This document shows, piece by piece, positions 38,812-40,366 of a DNA stretch of 40,366 bases. Both the position numbers and the translations under genes were made by a program. The notes beneath the pieces were generated by a model. That model saw only the letters and a list, made by a program, of their open reading frames with translations. It searched no databases and was not told the origin of the DNA. Source of the stretch: a virus; the IMG/VR virus record IMGVR_UViG_3300047392_000117, positions 1 through 40,366 of that record; one strand, written 5' to 3'. Position 1 is the stretch's first letter. Every line of letters begins with the position of its first letter.

Positions 38812-39666
38812 ATGCTAATGCAAACTAATCCAGCCAATGCCCTTGCTTTTGATATCAGCGCGCTATCGCTTGACATTCAATTGCAAATTTTATCCAGCGA
38901 CAAAAACAGATCGCTATTCGCGCGCTTTCCAGAAAAGCTCTTAGGCCTTGATACAAACGCGAAAACGATCAAGGGCGAAAAATACGGGATCAAAACCGCC
39001 ATATTGTATCTTATGCCCGCAATGGGATCAGGCGTGCAATTGTGCCCAATGGCAAAGCTCGCCAAATGCGACGGCCCTTGCCTATTCACGGCGGGCCGCG
39101 GCGCTATGTCTAACGTTATGTTATCGCGCCTTAGAAAAACGCTATATTTCAACCAATATCGCGATCAATTTATGGCGCAATTGTACAGTGAAATAGCGCG
39201 TGAAAGCGCCAAGGCCAAGCGCAATGGCTACAAGCTTGTTGTCAGGCCTAACGGCACAAGCGACATTCGTTTTGAGAATATCGCCGTGCCGCACCCGCGC
39301 CTAAATTTTAATGCCTACGCCAATATTTTTGAGGCATTCCCGAACGTTCAATTCTACGATTATACAAAGATCGCTAATCGCAAGAATATTCCAGCAAACT
39401 ATGATTTGACGTTTAGCTATAGCGGCGTCCCCGCCTATGCGCCCTATGTCGCCAAGGCCGTCGCCAATGGTGAGCGGATCGCTGTTGTTTTTCGCAACCG
39501 CGCCATAGTTGAAGCAATGCTAGCCAATGGCGAAACGTTCCTAGGCCTTCCCCTAGTTGACGGCGACGACAGCGACATAAGGCACCTTGATCCGCGCGGC
39601 GCGATTGTGGCGCTATACGCGAAAGGCAAGGCCCGCAAAGATACAAGCGGCTTTGTAGTAGGATAA
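38812..39666 (+). CDS. GP88-like protein with CX7CX3C motif (284 aa)
   Basis: The central pattern LYLMPAMGSGVQLCPMAKLA, then KCDGPCL, gives cysteines at C78, C86 and C90 and matches the LPA...CP...C...C core of the phage GP88-like family. A second family element, VVRPNGTSDIRFENIA with PNVQFYDYTK, follows. The family is common in phages and its function is unknown; related DUF5131/Gp37-Gp68 proteins are predicted radical-SAM enzymes, so an Fe-S role is possible but not shown. It is the largest gene of the small-gene block and has no CTG leucine codons, unlike the replication genes. Confidence 0.7.
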   Translation: MLMQTNPANALAFDISALSLDIQLQILSSDKNRSLFARFPEKLLGLDTNAKTIKGEKYGIKTAILYLMPAMGSGVQLCPMAKLAKCDGPCLFTAGRGAMSNVMLSRLRKTLYFNQYRDQFMAQLYSEIARESAKAKRNGYKLVVRPNGTSDIRFENIAVPHPRLNFNAYANIFEAFPNVQFYDYTKIANRKNIPANYDLTFSYSGVPAYAPYVAKAVANGERIAVVFRNRAIVEAMLANGETFLGLPLVDGDDSDIRHLDPRGAIVALYAKGKARKDTSGFVVG

Positions 39667-39672
39667 ATGGCA

Positions 39673-39849
39673 ATGACAAACGAAAGCAATTGGACAGCAT
39701 GGGCGATATTAGCAGACGGCCAGCAGATCGCTTGGCCTAAGCTTAGGCGGGCGCAAGCCAAATGGCGCTTTGAATTCATTAGGCGCGGCATGTTGTGGCG
39801 CGGCGTTGAAGTTAGAAAATGCGGTTATAACATAGGGCTTGACGCCTAA
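39673..39849 (+). CDS. Small hypothetical protein (58 aa)
   Basis: Begins MTNESNWTAWAILADGQQIA and continues with a basic and aromatic segment (LRRAQAKWRFEFIRRGMLWR). Trp is frequent. ATG 39673 has AGGA nine bases upstream. ATG 39667 directly follows the GP88-like stop but has too short a spacing. No family is recognised. A rho-independent terminator follows at 39857. Confidence 0.55.
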   Translation: MTNESNWTAWAILADGQQIAWPKLRRAQAKWRFEFIRRGMLWRGVEVRKCGYNIGLDA

Positions 39850-39856
39850 CGCCCGC

Positions 39857-39889
39857 AAAGCCCGCTAGTTTCAACGCTAGCGGGCTTTT
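39857..39889 (+). terminator. Rho-independent terminator
   Basis: AAAGCCCGCTAG (39857-39868) pairs perfectly with 39877-39888 around an eight-base loop, followed by T at 39889. The flanking sequence on both sides is shared with the terminator at 38-72, including ACGCCTAACGCCCGC before and TGGCGCTAGGCAATCAAGCC after. It ends the operon of the GP88-like gene. Confidence 0.8.
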
Positions 39890-39935
39890 CATGGCGCTAG
39901 GCAATCAAGCCAAGCCCGAAACGGGAATAAATGAC

Positions 39936-40262
39936 ATGGACAACATTTTAGAAGCGCAAGGCTTTCAATTCGAAACCGGCGGCGGCGGGTGCCAGTTGCT
40001 TTCGCGATATATGGGAAGCGGCGCGTTTGTGTGGGCGACATGCTTAGACGGCGGCGGCTTGCCCGATCAAAGCAATTGGATGGTTTGCGCTTATGGCGAC
40101 GATATAGGCGACATTATATTCGAGCTTAGAAGCGACGAAAACGAAAGCGGCCTAACGCTCGAGCAAGCGGCGGATCAAGCCTTGCGGATAGCGCGCGAAT
40201 TCGAAAGCGAATTCGAATTGTGCCGAAACGGCAAGCCGATTGCCAATTGCGATTGCTGCTAA
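39936..40262 (+). CDS. Hypothetical Cys-containing protein (108 aa)
   Basis: The product begins MDNILEAQGFQFETGGGGCQ and has an acidic, beta-rich core (WMVCAYGDDIGDIIFEL) and a helix (AADQALRIAREFESEFE), ending with a cysteine cluster C-x8-C-D-C-C. No family is recognised. ATG 39936 is preferred to an upstream start that reads out of the terminator. The gene lies between two near-identical terminators, so it is a single-gene cassette. Its last 23 bases are in the terminal repeat. Confidence 0.65.
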   Translation: MDNILEAQGFQFETGGGGCQLLSRYMGSGAFVWATCLDGGGLPDQSNWMVCAYGDDIGDIIFELRSDENESGLTLEQAADQALRIAREFESEFELCRNGKPIANCDCC

Positions 40263-40366
40263 CGCCTAACGCCCGCAAAGCCCGCCTAGCAATCACGTTA
40301 GGCGGGCTTTTCCTGGCGCTAGGCAATCAAGCCTTGGCCAGTAAGGAAAGCGACACAATGACACAA
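40240..40366. repeat. Terminal direct repeat, right copy
   Basis: Identical to 1-127. It contains the end of the gene at 39936-40262, a second copy of the terminator (40277-40311) and the first nine bases of the gene that starts at 119. The unique genome length is therefore 40,239 bases if the molecule is circular. Confidence 0.9.

Overview
The window reads as one complete genome of a temperate, short-tailed (podovirus-like) dsDNA phage. The last 127 bases repeat the first 127 exactly, so the window is best read as a circular contig of 40,239 unique bases cut at an arbitrary point, inside the gene that ends at 40262. GC-rich coding, the style of the early genes and the tail proteins point to an alphaproteobacterial host, perhaps a freshwater one. 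No tRNA or host gene is present to fix this. An intact tyrosine integrase, two Cro/XRE-type regulators and a Rz/Rz1-type lysis cassette support a temperate phage of a Gram-negative host.

Early region (about 680-12,460). Two operons diverge from a control region at 5511-5606. The leftward one (5510 to 981) encodes a YdaS/Cro-like HTH protein, a DUF3310 protein, a PrimPol-helicase fusion, a protein resembling DnaA domain IV, and four small unknown proteins, mostly coupled by ATGA/GTGA overlaps. The rightward one (5607 to 12459) encodes small unknown proteins, two tiny membrane peptides, an orphan cytosine-C5-type methyltransferase, a DUF2800 Cas4-like nuclease, a DUF2815 ssDNA-binding-like protein, a family A DNA polymerase with a 3'-5' exonuclease domain, a VRR-NUC nuclease and a SNF2-type helicase. 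Together these form a largely self-sufficient replication and recombination set.

Late region (37,136 down to 12,443, all minus strand). The order is small terminase, a small protein, large terminase, portal, two small proteins, scaffold, SU10/DUF5309-type major capsid protein, head-tail adaptor proteins, a collagen-like fibre, glycine-rich adhesin-like proteins in duplicated modules, the lysis cassette, an S74-chaperone fibre, a tail hub/nozzle-like protein, putative ejection proteins, a DEDD exonuclease and finally the integrase. The integrase runs head-on into the helicase gene.

Accessory arc (about 37,155-40,366 and 1-683). A 0.9 kb non-coding stretch carries nine copies of an ACACACCC/GGGTGTGT octamer, mostly as long palindromes around an AT-rich block, followed by a strong nested hairpin. 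It is a candidate origin, packaging site or late control region. Next comes a rightward run of small genes with clearly different codon use (almost no CTG leucine codons, many CTAG tetramers), a copied ribosome-binding leader and copied terminators. Its largest gene is a GP88-like protein with a CX7CX3C motif. Two 15-bp tandem arrays and an XRE regulator with a possible leaderless promoter close the circle. This arc is the least explained part of the genome.
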